The translations under genes and the position numbers were made by a program. This document shows positions 5,412 to 13,276 of a stretch of 13,819 nucleotides of DNA, one piece after another; within the stretch, counting starts at the first letter, position 1, and every line of letters begins with the position of its first letter. The DNA is taken from contig CAYVMP010000015.1 in the NCBI GenBank assembly GCA_964452635.1, forward strand, positions 1 to 13,819, in the 5' to 3' direction. This stretch comes from CAYVMP01 sp964452635. GTDB lineage: Bacteria; Patescibacteriota; Minisyncoccia; Phycocordibacterales; DATDWN01. The notes under the pieces are model-generated. The model was not told where the DNA came from, made no database searches, and saw only the letters and a program-made list of their open reading frames with translations.

Positions 5412-6845
5412 TTATTTATTGAGGGTGTTTACGAGGGTAACATGAGCAGGATCCCGAGGAATCGTTGTGTTCCAGAATGGTCGTGTTTGTACCCATCCTT
5501 CTTGAATAGTTTTCTGTCCAGCAATAAATGTTCCTGCTTGTTTTTTCGATAGGCCGAGTAAATCAGTTTTGAGTTTATTCATATCAACTGACCATACAAA
5601 CTGAGCATCACCACTGAGGACAAAGGAAAGATCTCCTCCGGCACGAATATCTGTGGATGTTGCGTATGCAAACGTAAGAGATGTGAGATTTGAGACAAAG
5701 ACAACATCATCTTGAACTTCAGGCATTGTTTTCATTGAAAGTACACGAGAAAGGGTTGCTTTATCAAATATCACTGCTCGAGCTGTACCCTTTTTCACAA
5801 CAATCGCCTCTGTGTCTGAGCTGTTTTTCTGAGATACTGGTTCCAAATCATACGAGATACTTACTGGGAAAAATACGAAATTTTCAGGAATCTGTGATGA
5901 AATATCCTGCGCAAGGACATCCTTGAGTTGGCTCGTGAGTGCAGTATCAGCTCGAGTAATCTCATCTTGAGATACTATTTTTTGAACACCATCAAAGCCT
6001 CCTGACATTGGTGTCTTCGAACGTCCGTAGATAGTTTTAAACTTTGGATCATTTGCAAACGCAGGAAGTGTAAAGTCAGACAGTGGGATGTTGTATTTCT
6101 CACCAACACTGTCTGCCTCGACGACAGCCTCTACACTACCCGGAATTGTTTTGCCTGACTTTACTTGTTTACCGGGCACAGTTACCGGCGAAACAAGTCT
6201 GAATACTAAACCATCACTAGATTGAAATCGTGTTGTAGCGATGAGTTTCTGAGGTGTGGAACTTTCATTGTTATATATTACTATCGTACCTCGTGCTTTT
6301 TGAGTAACTTTCTGTGATCCTTGAGCAGTAACTTTCTGCTCAACAGACTTTGAAATAGTGACAACCTGATACCCTAAATCATTACCAACAGCATCCTTTT
6401 TGGCAGAAAGATTTTGAGATATTGGTTTTGATTGGTTTCGAGGTGTAATGGTAATCGTAGCGCTCTTAAAGAGAGCGGAAACTCCAAACGCAAATGCGAG
6501 CACAAAAATACCAATAGCAACATACAGACCCTTTTTTGATGAACGAGGTTCATCGTCATATGTATACGCGTATGAACGTGGTGTATGTGGAAACTCTTCC
6601 TCCTGAGTATCTGGTTCGTCTACGACGGGTGCCTTTTTAATCTCGACTTCTCGTGGAGGTTTTTTGGATTCCTTGAAAATATCACGTGTGATGTTTTTAT
6701 CTTCACCACGCGAAGGAGCTCGCTCTACTACATCCGAAGCAGGCGTGCCTGTGCGTGCTCGACGTGAAGGCAACTCAATATTACGGATTGTGCGTTGTCG
6801 AGGGACAACGTCTTGAAAATTTTTCTTTGGATTATCTTTTGGCAT
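5412..6845 (-). CDS. Membrane-anchored surface protein with baseplate-J-like domain
   Basis: The 477-residue protein has three parts: a charged, probably disordered cytoplasmic N-terminus (1-105, rich in K, R, E and P), one membrane segment at 106-126 (GLYVAIGIFVLAFAFGVSALF region), and a long extracytoplasmic part. The outer part begins with ATITITPRNQ, continues through ARGTIVIYNNESSTPQKL and FQSSDGLVFRL, and includes GSVEAVVEADSVGEKYNI, a pattern recalling beta-rich baseplate-J/jelly-roll repeats of Parcubacterial surface proteins. No signal-peptide cleavage site or catalytic motif is evident. It lies directly downstream of the FtsA/PilM-like gene, so the two probably act together at the envelope. 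Function is not established; the domain name is by resemblance. Confidence 0.7.
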   Translation of the reverse strand: MPKDNPKKNFQDVVPRQRTIRNIELPSRRARTGTPASDVVERAPSRGEDKNITRDIFKESKKPPREVEIKKAPVVDEPDTQEEEFPHTPRSYAYTYDDEPRSSKKGLYVAIGIFVLAFAFGVSALFKSATITITPRNQSKPISQNLSAKKDAVGNDLGYQVVTISKSVEQKVTAQGSQKVTQKARGTIVIYNNESSTPQKLIATTRFQSSDGLVFRLVSPVTVPGKQVKSGKTIPGSVEAVVEADSVGEKYNIPLSDFTLPAFANDPKFKTIYGRSKTPMSGGFDGVQKIVSQDEITRADTALTSQLKDVLAQDISSQIPENFVFFPVSISYDLEPVSQKNSSDTEAIVVKKGTARAVIFDKATLSRVLSMKTMPEVQDDVVFVSNLTSLTFAYATSTDIRAGGDLSFVLSGDAQFVWSVDMNKLKTDLLGLSKKQAGTFIAGQKTIQEGWVQTRPFWNTTIPRDPAHVTLVNTLNK

Positions 6846-6857
6846 ATCTAGATATAT

Positions 6858-6866
6858 TGTATATCA
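6858..6866 (-). promoter_or_regulatory. Possible extended -10 box of the surface-protein gene
   Basis: TG-A-TATACA (6866-6858, minus strand) ends 12 nt before the ATG at 6845. An overlapping TACAAT ends 10 nt before it. Either predicts a leader of only 4-6 nt. Confidence 0.4.
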
Positions 6867-6904
6867 TAGCCCCTCGTTTGCAAAATAAAATCTGTTGAAA
6901 AGAA

Positions 6905-8068
6905 TTACTTGAGGAACGAAACAGCAAGCGCAGTGTGTCCATCACAGAAATCATGTGCTGAATGTTCATACTGAGTTGTGAGTGCTGTCTCTCCGAGTGT
7001 GACGACGTGGACTTCTTTTCTGTACACCGCAGTATCATCGGTCTGTGGTGTTTTAATGAACTCTGTATACACCGCATCCATATCGTCTGATGTCACGAGA
7101 AAAAGCTTCGTTGGTAAGACAATATCTGTATGAAGTGTTTTGAGTGCATCCTCGAAATATATTGCCCATTCCTTCTCGGCGGTCATGAGTGCAGTACGCA
7201 CACGCTCAGTGAGATCATCATGAGCTTTTTGCATCATTACCAAATGCAATGTTGAGACTGCGATTTCAGATGATACGTCTAGCATTTTTTCAATCTGACG
7301 AATCACAAACCGAGTACCCGATGGGAAGGATACAGATTGCGACAGTATATTATTGCGAACAACCGAAACAGTCGTTGCTTCAGGAGATACATCCATGTAT
7401 ACAAAATCTTGGTTTGGGTAGAGGTGGTTAAGAAGAACACATGAGATAAGGGGAAATGTGTGGAATGAGACATGCGAAAGTGGAATGTGAACGTGTTTTT
7501 CTATACATCCAGTAATTGTGGAGACTATGCGCTCGGCACACAGGGAAATATGAGTTGAAATATCAAATGTTTGAGTTTTTTTGCCTACGTACGACTCCAT
7601 CACATATCCATTTACTCGTGCTTGAAAAATATTTTTTTCCAGTACACGAACATCGCTACCGAAACGTTCTGTGTATGTATCAAGAATATCCTTCTTGAAC
7701 TCGTCTTCTTCTACATCGAGAATATTGTTTATAAAATCTCGCGTAATAACAAAAACTTTGTCGTGAGAGATGTGTATTTCTTTTGTATGAGAGAGTGCCC
7801 ATGGATCAGAAAAGACAACATGAATACGAGACACGTTCATCCCCGATGTAAATATTTTTTGACATGTCTGTTCGAGCGCGTATGTTACATTTTGCAAAAG
7901 TTCATCACCAGAAAGCTTTTTGGTCATAGTAAAGGGCGTTCGGGCAATCGCAGTGATTCGTGGAATTTGTTTTTGAAACGATACCCGTGATGCGGTGACA
8001 ATACCAGATTCAATCACAACCACAACAGCATATTCTTCACGAGAATGACTAAACAGAGAGAAATTCAT
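6905..8068 (-). CDS. Divergent FtsA/PilM-like actin-fold ATPase
   Basis: A 387-residue protein whose N-terminus (YAVVVVIESGIVTASRVS, residues 13-30) resembles the phosphate-1 strand-turn-strand of the actin/Hsp70 fold. A second nucleotide-type motif, MDVSPEATTVSVV, lies at 225-237 and is followed by SQSVSFPSGTRFVIRQI, typical of FtsA/PilM-type proteins. Compared with FtsA the expected DIG/DxG motifs are altered (IESG, DVSPEAT), so ATP binding may be weak or changed. In bacteria FtsA tethers FtsZ to the membrane and PilM scaffolds type IV pili; Patescibacteria usually carry pili. Its partner here is probably the membrane-anchored protein just downstream (58 bp away). It could be either an FtsA or a PilM relative. 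Confidence 0.65.
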   Translation of the reverse strand: MNFSLFSHSREEYAVVVVIESGIVTASRVSFQKQIPRITAIARTPFTMTKKLSGDELLQNVTYALEQTCQKIFTSGMNVSRIHVVFSDPWALSHTKEIHISHDKVFVITRDFINNILDVEEDEFKKDILDTYTERFGSDVRVLEKNIFQARVNGYVMESYVGKKTQTFDISTHISLCAERIVSTITGCIEKHVHIPLSHVSFHTFPLISCVLLNHLYPNQDFVYMDVSPEATTVSVVRNNILSQSVSFPSGTRFVIRQIEKMLDVSSEIAVSTLHLVMMQKAHDDLTERVRTALMTAEKEWAIYFEDALKTLHTDIVLPTKLFLVTSDDMDAVYTEFIKTPQTDDTAVYRKEVHVVTLGETALTTQYEHSAHDFCDGHTALAVSFLK

Positions 8069-8074
8069 ACATAT

Positions 8075-8083
8075 ATAGTATCA
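8075..8083 (-). promoter_or_regulatory. Extended -10 promoter of the FtsA/PilM-like gene, predicted leaderless
   Basis: TG-A-TACTAT on the minus strand (8083-8075), then 6 nt (ATATGT), then the ATG at 8068. No Shine-Dalgarno. Confidence 0.5.
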
Positions 8084-8108
8084 CGAGGTTATACGAGAAC
8101 AAACACAC

Positions 8109-9956
8109 CTATTCGATGACTGCTTTGATACGACGAACACCGGCAGAGACAGCTTCTTCTTTTGCAATTTTAAACTGACCAATATCACGTGTGTTTTCAA
8201 CATGAGGGCCTCCACAAAACTCCTTGGAATATGCAGTATCGAGCGAGGAACCAATATAATACACTCTCACTTCATCACCATATTTATCACCGAAAAAATG
8301 AAGTGCTCCTGTTTTCTCTGCATCTTCCTTTTTTAAAACAACAGTCTGCACAGGAAGCGCCTGCTGTATCTTTTCATTGATAATTTTTTCTACATTCTTT
8401 TTCTCATCATCAGTCATTTTGGTAGGATGAGAGAAATCAAAACGCAATCGCTCGGCGGTTATGTTACTTCCCTTCTGTTCAACGTGCTCTCCGAGGACAT
8501 CTCGAAGTGCCTGATGAAGAAGGTGTGTTGCGGTGTGATATTTCACTTCCATTTCGCCTGTACCGCCCAATCCTCCTTTGAATTTATGCTCACTTCCAGC
8601 ACGAGACAGTGCCTGATGTGCTTCGAGTTGGTTTTTAAATGCCTGTTCGTCAACGACGATTCCTCGTTCTCGTGCCAACTCCTGTGTAAGTTCAAATGGG
8701 AATCCATATGTTGTAAATAGAATAAATGGATCAACTCCTCTCTCAAATTCTTTCAATCCCTTTGAGAGAGTTTCTCGAAAACGTTTTTCTTCATCTATGA
8801 TTATTTTTTCGATGTGTGATATTTTTTGAGAAATCTCTGGATACGAATCGAGATACATCTCCGCAACAGCGTGCACGATACCTGAGAGAATACTCTCAGT
8901 GATGCCGAGTGAGTCTGCAAACCGAACACTGCGTCTCAACAATCGTCGAACGAAATATCCTTGATCGGTATTACTCGGAACAACTCCATCTGCTATGAGA
9001 AATACGGACGCCTTCATGTGATCGGCAATCACACGAAACGCTTTAGTTTCTGATTCATTCTGTCCGTATGTTTTACCAGACATTTTCTCGATATATGAAA
9101 GTATGTGTGTGTGATTCGATTTGATAATATCTGCCGAATTATCGACTGCCATAACGAGACGTTCAAGTCCTCCACCGAAATCTACATTTCGCTGAGGTAG
9201 TTTTGAAAATGTTCCGTCACTGTTTTTCTTGTACTCCATGAACACATTGTTGCCAATTTCAAGAAACCGACCACAATCACAGTTCGGGTGACAGAATTCT
9301 CCAAACTTTTTATCGTGCTCAATGTGTGTAAATTCATAGAACATCTCTGAATCTGGTCCTCCCGGCTCACCACTTGGCATCGCATCTGGAACACCAGCAC
9401 GGCTCCACCAATTTTTCTTTACATCATAGTAGAAAATCCTCCCCCCACGCATACCGTGCACATATCCATCTGCTTCGCTTCCAATATCAACGATTTTCGC
9501 ATCAATACCCACTCGTGCAAAAAGATCCTTCCATATCTGTGCAGATTCAGTATCCTTTGGAATATTATTTTTCTCATCACCAATAAACGCAGTGACATAG
9601 AGTCTCTGCGGATCAATACCAATCACCTCAGTTAAAAACTCAAACATCCACGGCAATTGCTCCTGTTTAAAATAATCTCCAAGAGACCAGTTTCCGAGCA
9701 TCTCAAAAAAGGTAGTGTGTCTGTTATCACCAACCTCATCAATATCAACCGAGCGAAAAGCTTTTTGTGAATCTGCAATACGTGTTCCTTGAGGATGTGT
9801 CTCGCCGAGTAGATATGGAACCATCGGCTGCATACCCGATCCAGTAAAGAGTGTTGTTGGATCGTTTTCAGGCACGAGGGAGGCAGAAGGGACGATGGCG
9901 TGCCCACGCTGTTTAAAAAATTCTAAATATTTTGCACGTATTTCAGAAGCAGGCAT
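8109..9956 (-). CDS. alaS: Alanyl-tRNA synthetase lacking the C-terminal C-Ala domain
   Basis: Class II synthetase charging tRNA-Ala. The protein begins with the classic MPASEIRAKYLEFFKQRGH and shows GSGMQPMVPYL, RHTTFFEMLGNWSLGDYFK (80-98) and the NVDFGGGLERL motif 3 region (257-267). The editing domain is present with its zinc ligands HTATH (His474, His478) and CGGPH (Cys581, His585), so mischarged Ser/Gly can still be cleared. It ends at residue 615, while typical bacterial AlaRS is about 870-880; the C-Ala/DHHA1 domain is absent and there is a clean TAG stop. The usual CGPCSE motif reads GGPDSE, and a cysteine cluster CHPNCDC (222-228) precedes the FLEIGNNVFMEY strand. Confidence 0.96.
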   Translation of the reverse strand: MPASEIRAKYLEFFKQRGHAIVPSASLVPENDPTTLFTGSGMQPMVPYLLGETHPQGTRIADSQKAFRSVDIDEVGDNRHTTFFEMLGNWSLGDYFKQEQLPWMFEFLTEVIGIDPQRLYVTAFIGDEKNNIPKDTESAQIWKDLFARVGIDAKIVDIGSEADGYVHGMRGGRIFYYDVKKNWWSRAGVPDAMPSGEPGGPDSEMFYEFTHIEHDKKFGEFCHPNCDCGRFLEIGNNVFMEYKKNSDGTFSKLPQRNVDFGGGLERLVMAVDNSADIIKSNHTHILSYIEKMSGKTYGQNESETKAFRVIADHMKASVFLIADGVVPSNTDQGYFVRRLLRRSVRFADSLGITESILSGIVHAVAEMYLDSYPEISQKISHIEKIIIDEEKRFRETLSKGLKEFERGVDPFILFTTYGFPFELTQELARERGIVVDEQAFKNQLEAHQALSRAGSEHKFKGGLGGTGEMEVKYHTATHLLHQALRDVLGEHVEQKGSNITAERLRFDFSHPTKMTDDEKKNVEKIINEKIQQALPVQTVVLKKEDAEKTGALHFFGDKYGDEVRVYYIGSSLDTAYSKEFCGGPHVENTRDIGQFKIAKEEAVSAGVRRIKAVIE

Positions 9957-9962
9957 ATCGGT

Positions 9963-9971
9963 ATCATGACA
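9963..9971 (-). promoter_or_regulatory. Weak extended -10 of alaS, predicted leaderless
   Basis: TG-T-CATGAT on the minus strand (9971-9963), then 6 nt (ACCGAT), then the alaS ATG at 9956. The hexamer matches only 4 of 6, but the spacing repeats that of the other genes. Confidence 0.4.
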
Positions 9972-10009
9972 TATTTCAATATAATTTTAAAGTCCTTGGA
10001 ACAGAACGA

Positions 10010-10618
10010 CTATATATATTTTTTAAGCACTTGAAAATCAGCGAGCAACTTCTCTCGATGAGTTGCGTCGTAGAGCGCTGCCGCAGGATGATAGAGCGGA
10101 ATGATAACAACCGCACCATAGCTCGCCTTTGCAACAAACTCCTTGCCGTGTATTTCTCCAATCCGCTTCATTTCGTTTGTTAATTCAAATTTACTCATGA
10201 TATATGACATTGAAAACCTGCCAAGTGTTGCAATCACTTTTGGTTGAATAATCTCAATCTGTCTATCAAGAAACGGAGCGTAGAGTGCTATCTCCTCAGC
10301 AGATGGATCACGGTTTTCTGGTGGACGGTCCTTTACGATATTTGTAATAAAAACATCACTTCGATTGAGATGAATCGATTCGATCATTTCATCTAAAAAT
10401 TTACCGGACTTACCGCAGAATGGTCGAGCTGTTTCTGCTTCATTTTTTCCCGGGGCTTCACCAATAAACATAATATGCGCAGTGTGACTTCCCTCTCCAA
10501 CTACAGGGAAATATTTATTGTCGATTCTGTATTGATACAGCGGTGACTGTTTAAACATGAGAATTTCATCTCTGATTTGTTTAAGTTTATCGAATTTTTC
10601 TTCGAGTGTAAGTGACAT
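10010..10618 (-). CDS. Family-4-type uracil-DNA glycosylase without iron-sulfur cysteines
   Basis: A 202-residue member of the uracil-DNA glycosylase superfamily, which removes uracil from DNA to start base-excision repair. Motif 1 is GEAPGKNEAETARPFCGKSG (53-72), the middle motif is NIVKDRPPENRDP (93-105), and the uracil-binding/catalytic-loop motif is HPAAALY (177-183). Family-4 enzymes bind a [4Fe-4S] cluster with four cysteines: two near the N-terminus and two around the NxVKCRPPxNR...C segment. Here the second pair is Asp97 and Tyr113, the N-terminal region (FKQSPLYQYR) has none, and the protein has a single cysteine (Cys68). It starts 9 bp after the HD gene, so they are probably co-transcribed. 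Confidence 0.88.
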   Translation of the reverse strand: MSLTLEEKFDKLKQIRDEILMFKQSPLYQYRIDNKYFPVVGEGSHTAHIMFIGEAPGKNEAETARPFCGKSGKFLDEMIESIHLNRSDVFITNIVKDRPPENRDPSAEEIALYAPFLDRQIEIIQPKVIATLGRFSMSYIMSKFELTNEMKRIGEIHGKEFVAKASYGAVVIIPLYHPAAALYDATHREKLLADFQVLKKYI

Positions 10619-10627
10619 GATAGAATC

Positions 10628-11233
10628 TTAGTGTTTTTTAATCTCAAGCGAGCTTTTATCGAACCACCAGTCAGTAGAGTCAGTACCCATGATAGCACGA
10701 GCGATGGCGATTGCATGTACAGTTTTGAGTCTCTTAGTGGCTCGTGTTATCCAATCAAGCGCTCGAGTGTTTCCGGTATCAACTTCTTCCTTTAGCGAAA
10801 TAATCCACTCAAGGTTGTCTGCATCTTTGGCGAGGATAGCTTCGGGACTTTTGCGCTCCTCATACTCATGCAAACAATGCATCATATCTGCTCCGAATGG
10901 TACGGAGTTGGTAATATCAGTGACGGCACTGTGCTCTTTGCGTTCAACATATTTCTGGTGAATATGGTTCAGATCTGAAATACGTGTTTCGGAAATATCA
11001 TGAAGTAAACACATTTTAAGCACACGCGATACGTCGACTGTATTGTCGAGCATAGCCAATGCGTATCCAATAAATGTTGTTCTGTTTATATGTTCCGCCA
11101 CAGACTGACTTCCGGTACCGAGAAAATGAAAACCACTTCGAGGAGTTTTCGACAGAATCCCAACTTCAAATAGAAAGTTAGCGACATCCTTGTATTCTGT
11201 GGATTTTTTATTTTTTTTAGGATTTTTCTTCAT
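10628..11233 (-). CDS. HD-domain phosphohydrolase (YfbR/HDDC2-like)
   Basis: A 201-residue metal-dependent phosphohydrolase of the HD superfamily. The metal-binding set is visible: His48 (SVAEHINR), His78-Asp79 (CLLHDISE) and an aspartate in AKDADNLE (Asp137 or Asp139). The HDISETRISDL segment resembles 5'-deoxynucleotidases of the YfbR/HDDC2 type, which dephosphorylate deoxynucleoside monophosphates, but substrate cannot be proved from sequence. The N-terminus is very lysine-rich (MKKNPKKNKK). It starts 12 bp after the nuclease gene and ends 9 bp before the UDG gene, so the three are likely one unit. No Shine-Dalgarno is clear; a TATAAA overlaps the preceding stop codon, 11 nt before the ATG. 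Confidence 0.85.
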   Translation of the reverse strand: MKKNPKKNKKSTEYKDVANFLFEVGILSKTPRSGFHFLGTGSQSVAEHINRTTFIGYALAMLDNTVDVSRVLKMCLLHDISETRISDLNHIHQKYVERKEHSAVTDITNSVPFGADMMHCLHEYEERKSPEAILAKDADNLEWIISLKEEVDTGNTRALDWITRATKRLKTVHAIAIARAIMGTDSTDWWFDKSSLEIKKH

Positions 11234-11245
11234 ATGCTCTGTGTT

Positions 11246-12079
11246 TTATAACTCATCAATCTCTCTTAGTACTTCTGCGATCTGATCTGCAGAGAGACCT
11301 ATTTTCTCGAGAAGTGACGGAGTATCGTGAAGTGTTTTACAGAGTACGACCCCAGTATCGAGCAGTGCTTTTTTCTCCCGACCATTAAGAGAGATGAGAC
11401 ATGTGAGTGGGTGAAGTTTCGATTCAAGCACCATGTCGTGTAAGTTGCCATGTGGTGGGTAGTTCCATCCAATCATCGTAAGTCCACCCTGACAGGAACC
11501 GTATTCAATCGCAGTCGATGTAAATTTGGTGTTCGTAACCAACCACCCCTCAGTTAGATCGCGTTCGCGTCCACCGTAGAGAAATTTCATTTGTCGCAAA
11601 TCATCAAAGCGAGCCTTAACATAGAGAGCGACTTTGAGATCTGATCTGATACCGAGTGTATTGTGAAATTTTGCTTCCACCATGATCAGTTTGTCAGCAT
11701 TCCATGCGACAACATCAACTTCGTGTTCAACACAGAATCCCTTTACCAACTGTCCTGTCAGCGCCTCAAACCCTTTCTGTCGAAAAATCTCAGCCACAAA
11801 GTCCTCGAACGGAAAGCCTGATGGTCCAAGTTCCATAATTGCTCGTTTGAGAGAGTAGCGAAGTGCGATCGGCTTTTCCTCCTGATGAAGAAGTGAAAAA
11901 GCATCATGATAAATATCATGCGTTGTCATGCCGTCTTTCAAAGATCCCGCTACACGAGAAATGATGTTTGACACCACTGTACTATTCGCTCCCGCTCGTT
12001 TGAGTGACGATTCAAGTTTCTCAACATTAAATAGTTCTTTCTTCCCATCCGCCTTTACAACATATATTTCTGAATTCAT
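11246..12079 (-). CDS. ATP-cone domain fused to a PD-(D/E)xK (Mrr-like) nuclease
   Basis: Residues 1-87 form an ATP-cone (start YVVKADGKKELFNVEKLESSLKRAG), the domain that senses ATP/dATP in ribonucleotide reductases and in NrdR. Residues about 88-200 look like a restriction-endonuclease-fold nuclease: FEDFVAEIFRQKGF (91-104) with Glu97, then Asp122 in EHEVDVVAW, then Glu135-x-Lys137 in IMVEAKFHN. The C-terminus (about 228-277) is helical, with a possible helix-hairpin-helix or SAM-like unit (SLNGREKKALLDTG ... LEKIGLSADQIAEVL). The predicted product is a soluble nuclease whose activity is tuned by nucleotide levels; both parts are recognised by motif, the joint function is inferred. First gene of a nuclease-HD-UDG cluster, 40 bp after mnmA, with its own promoter. 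Confidence 0.85.
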   Translation of the reverse strand: MNSEIYVVKADGKKELFNVEKLESSLKRAGANSTVVSNIISRVAGSLKDGMTTHDIYHDAFSLLHQEEKPIALRYSLKRAIMELGPSGFPFEDFVAEIFRQKGFEALTGQLVKGFCVEHEVDVVAWNADKLIMVEAKFHNTLGIRSDLKVALYVKARFDDLRQMKFLYGGRERDLTEGWLVTNTKFTSTAIEYGSCQGGLTMIGWNYPPHGNLHDMVLESKLHPLTCLISLNGREKKALLDTGVVLCKTLHDTPSLLEKIGLSADQIAEVLREIDEL

Positions 12080-12085
12080 GTGGTG

Positions 12086-12094
12086 ATTATCTCA
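12086..12094 (-). promoter_or_regulatory. Extended -10 promoter of the nuclease-HD-UDG cluster, predicted leaderless
   Basis: TG-A-GATAAT on the minus strand (12094-12086), then 6 nt (CACCAC), then the ATG at 12079. It lies in the 40-bp gap after mnmA, so the cluster can be transcribed separately from mnmA. Confidence 0.6.
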
Positions 12095-12119
12095 CAGAAT
12101 AGAATATATAATCAAGAAA

Positions 12120-13235
12120 CTAAAAAACACTGTCTATACTACCCCCTCCGATACACACATCTCCATCATAGAACACAGCAGACTGACCGAGAGAAACTCC
12201 CGACTGAGGAGTATCAAAGACGACATGGTATCCATCTGGCTGTTTAGATAGTGTGCATTTCTGTTTTTCTTGCCGATATCGAATACGGACAGTACATTCA
12301 TACGGCATTGATGGTTCCGTACCTGAAATAAAATGAAAATTTTGAATTGTGATTCCTCGTACAGAATATTCACCCGACTGGACCAAAGAAATATCTGCCA
12401 CAGTGATTGTGTTTTTCTCCATATCTTTTGAAACAACAAACATTCGAGAATCATGTGGAGATTTGCGTGTGATTGTAAATCCGTGTCTTTCGCCGATTGC
12501 ATACAGCAGTGCTCCATCGTGATATCCAATCACATTTCCTAGTGTATCGAGCACATCACCATGTGATGTTTCAATGTAGTGCGAGAGAAACTCCTTCATA
12601 TCAACCTTTCCAATGAAACAGAGTCCTTGACTGTCTTTCTTTGTAGCAGTTGGTAGGCCGAACTTCTCTGCCAGTTTTCGCACGTCTGGTTTGGTCATAC
12701 CACCAACTGGGAATAGTGTATGGGAGAGTTGGTGTTGGTTGAGTGTGTAGAGAAAATACGACTGGTCTTTGTTTTTGTCGACTGATTCACACAACGTAAA
12801 GACTTCTCCAGATTTTTTACTCGCAAAATCTGAAGAAGTTTGTGCATAATGCCCTGTTGCGACAAAGTCCGCTCCCAATGCAAGAGCCTTGGTGAGGAAG
12901 ACACCGAATTTTACATATTTGTTGCAGAAAATATCAGGGTTTGGTACCCGACCAAGAGAGTATTCCCGAATCATGTAGTCAACCACTTCCTTTTTGTATT
13001 CCGCTTCACAATCGAGAGTCATAAATGGCACACCAAGCGTTGCGCACACTCGCATCGCACTTCGTCGCTCCTCCCTCCAGTTACACTCCATCCAGTCCGG
13101 ATTCCAAACCTTGAGAAACACCCCCGTCACATCGTATCCCTGCTCCTGAAGTAACGCCAAAGCCACAGAGCTATCCACCCCTCCTGACACCCCTACGAAG
13201 ACCTTTGTGCCCTTATTGTTTCCTTGACTTTTCAT
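12120..13235 (-). CDS. mnmA: tRNA-specific 2-thiouridylase MnmA
   Basis: Adds the sulfur at position 2 of the wobble uridine in tRNA-Lys, -Glu and -Gln, using ATP and a persulfide relay. The 371 residues match the family length. The PP-loop SGGVDSS is at 17-23, the first catalytic cysteine is Cys104 in PNPDIFCNKYVKF, and the second is Cys206 in SQGLCFIG. TGHYAQ (127-132) and KDQSYFLYTL (156-165) are further family motifs, and the C-terminal beta-barrel is complete. It is divergent from the small zinc-ribbon gene, with 46 bp between the two starts. No Shine-Dalgarno precedes the ATG; a TAGAAT that could be its -10 box overlaps the -10 of the divergent gene. Confidence 0.96.
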   Translation of the reverse strand: MKSQGNNKGTKVFVGVSGGVDSSVALALLQEQGYDVTGVFLKVWNPDWMECNWREERRSAMRVCATLGVPFMTLDCEAEYKKEVVDYMIREYSLGRVPNPDIFCNKYVKFGVFLTKALALGADFVATGHYAQTSSDFASKKSGEVFTLCESVDKNKDQSYFLYTLNQHQLSHTLFPVGGMTKPDVRKLAEKFGLPTATKKDSQGLCFIGKVDMKEFLSHYIETSHGDVLDTLGNVIGYHDGALLYAIGERHGFTITRKSPHDSRMFVVSKDMEKNTITVADISLVQSGEYSVRGITIQNFHFISGTEPSMPYECTVRIRYRQEKQKCTLSKQPDGYHVVFDTPQSGVSLGQSAVFYDGDVCIGGGSIDSVF

Positions 13236-13253
13236 AAAATTTAATGTTATTCT
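13224..13253 (+). promoter_or_regulatory. Promoter of the zinc-ribbon gene
   Basis: TTGACT (13224-13229), an 18-base spacer, then TATTCT (13248-13253) with extended TG-T at 13245-13247. The start is predicted near 13260, leaving a leader of about 22 nt. The -35 box lies within the first codons of divergent mnmA. Confidence 0.6.
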
Positions 13254-13270
13254 AAAAAATAGATTTTAGC

Positions 13271-13276
13271 AAGGAG
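13271..13276 (+). promoter_or_regulatory. Shine-Dalgarno site of the zinc-ribbon gene
   Basis: AAGGAG at 13271-13276, five bases before the ATG at 13282. It fixes this start and is the only good Shine-Dalgarno placed correctly before a confident gene in the window. Confidence 0.8.
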
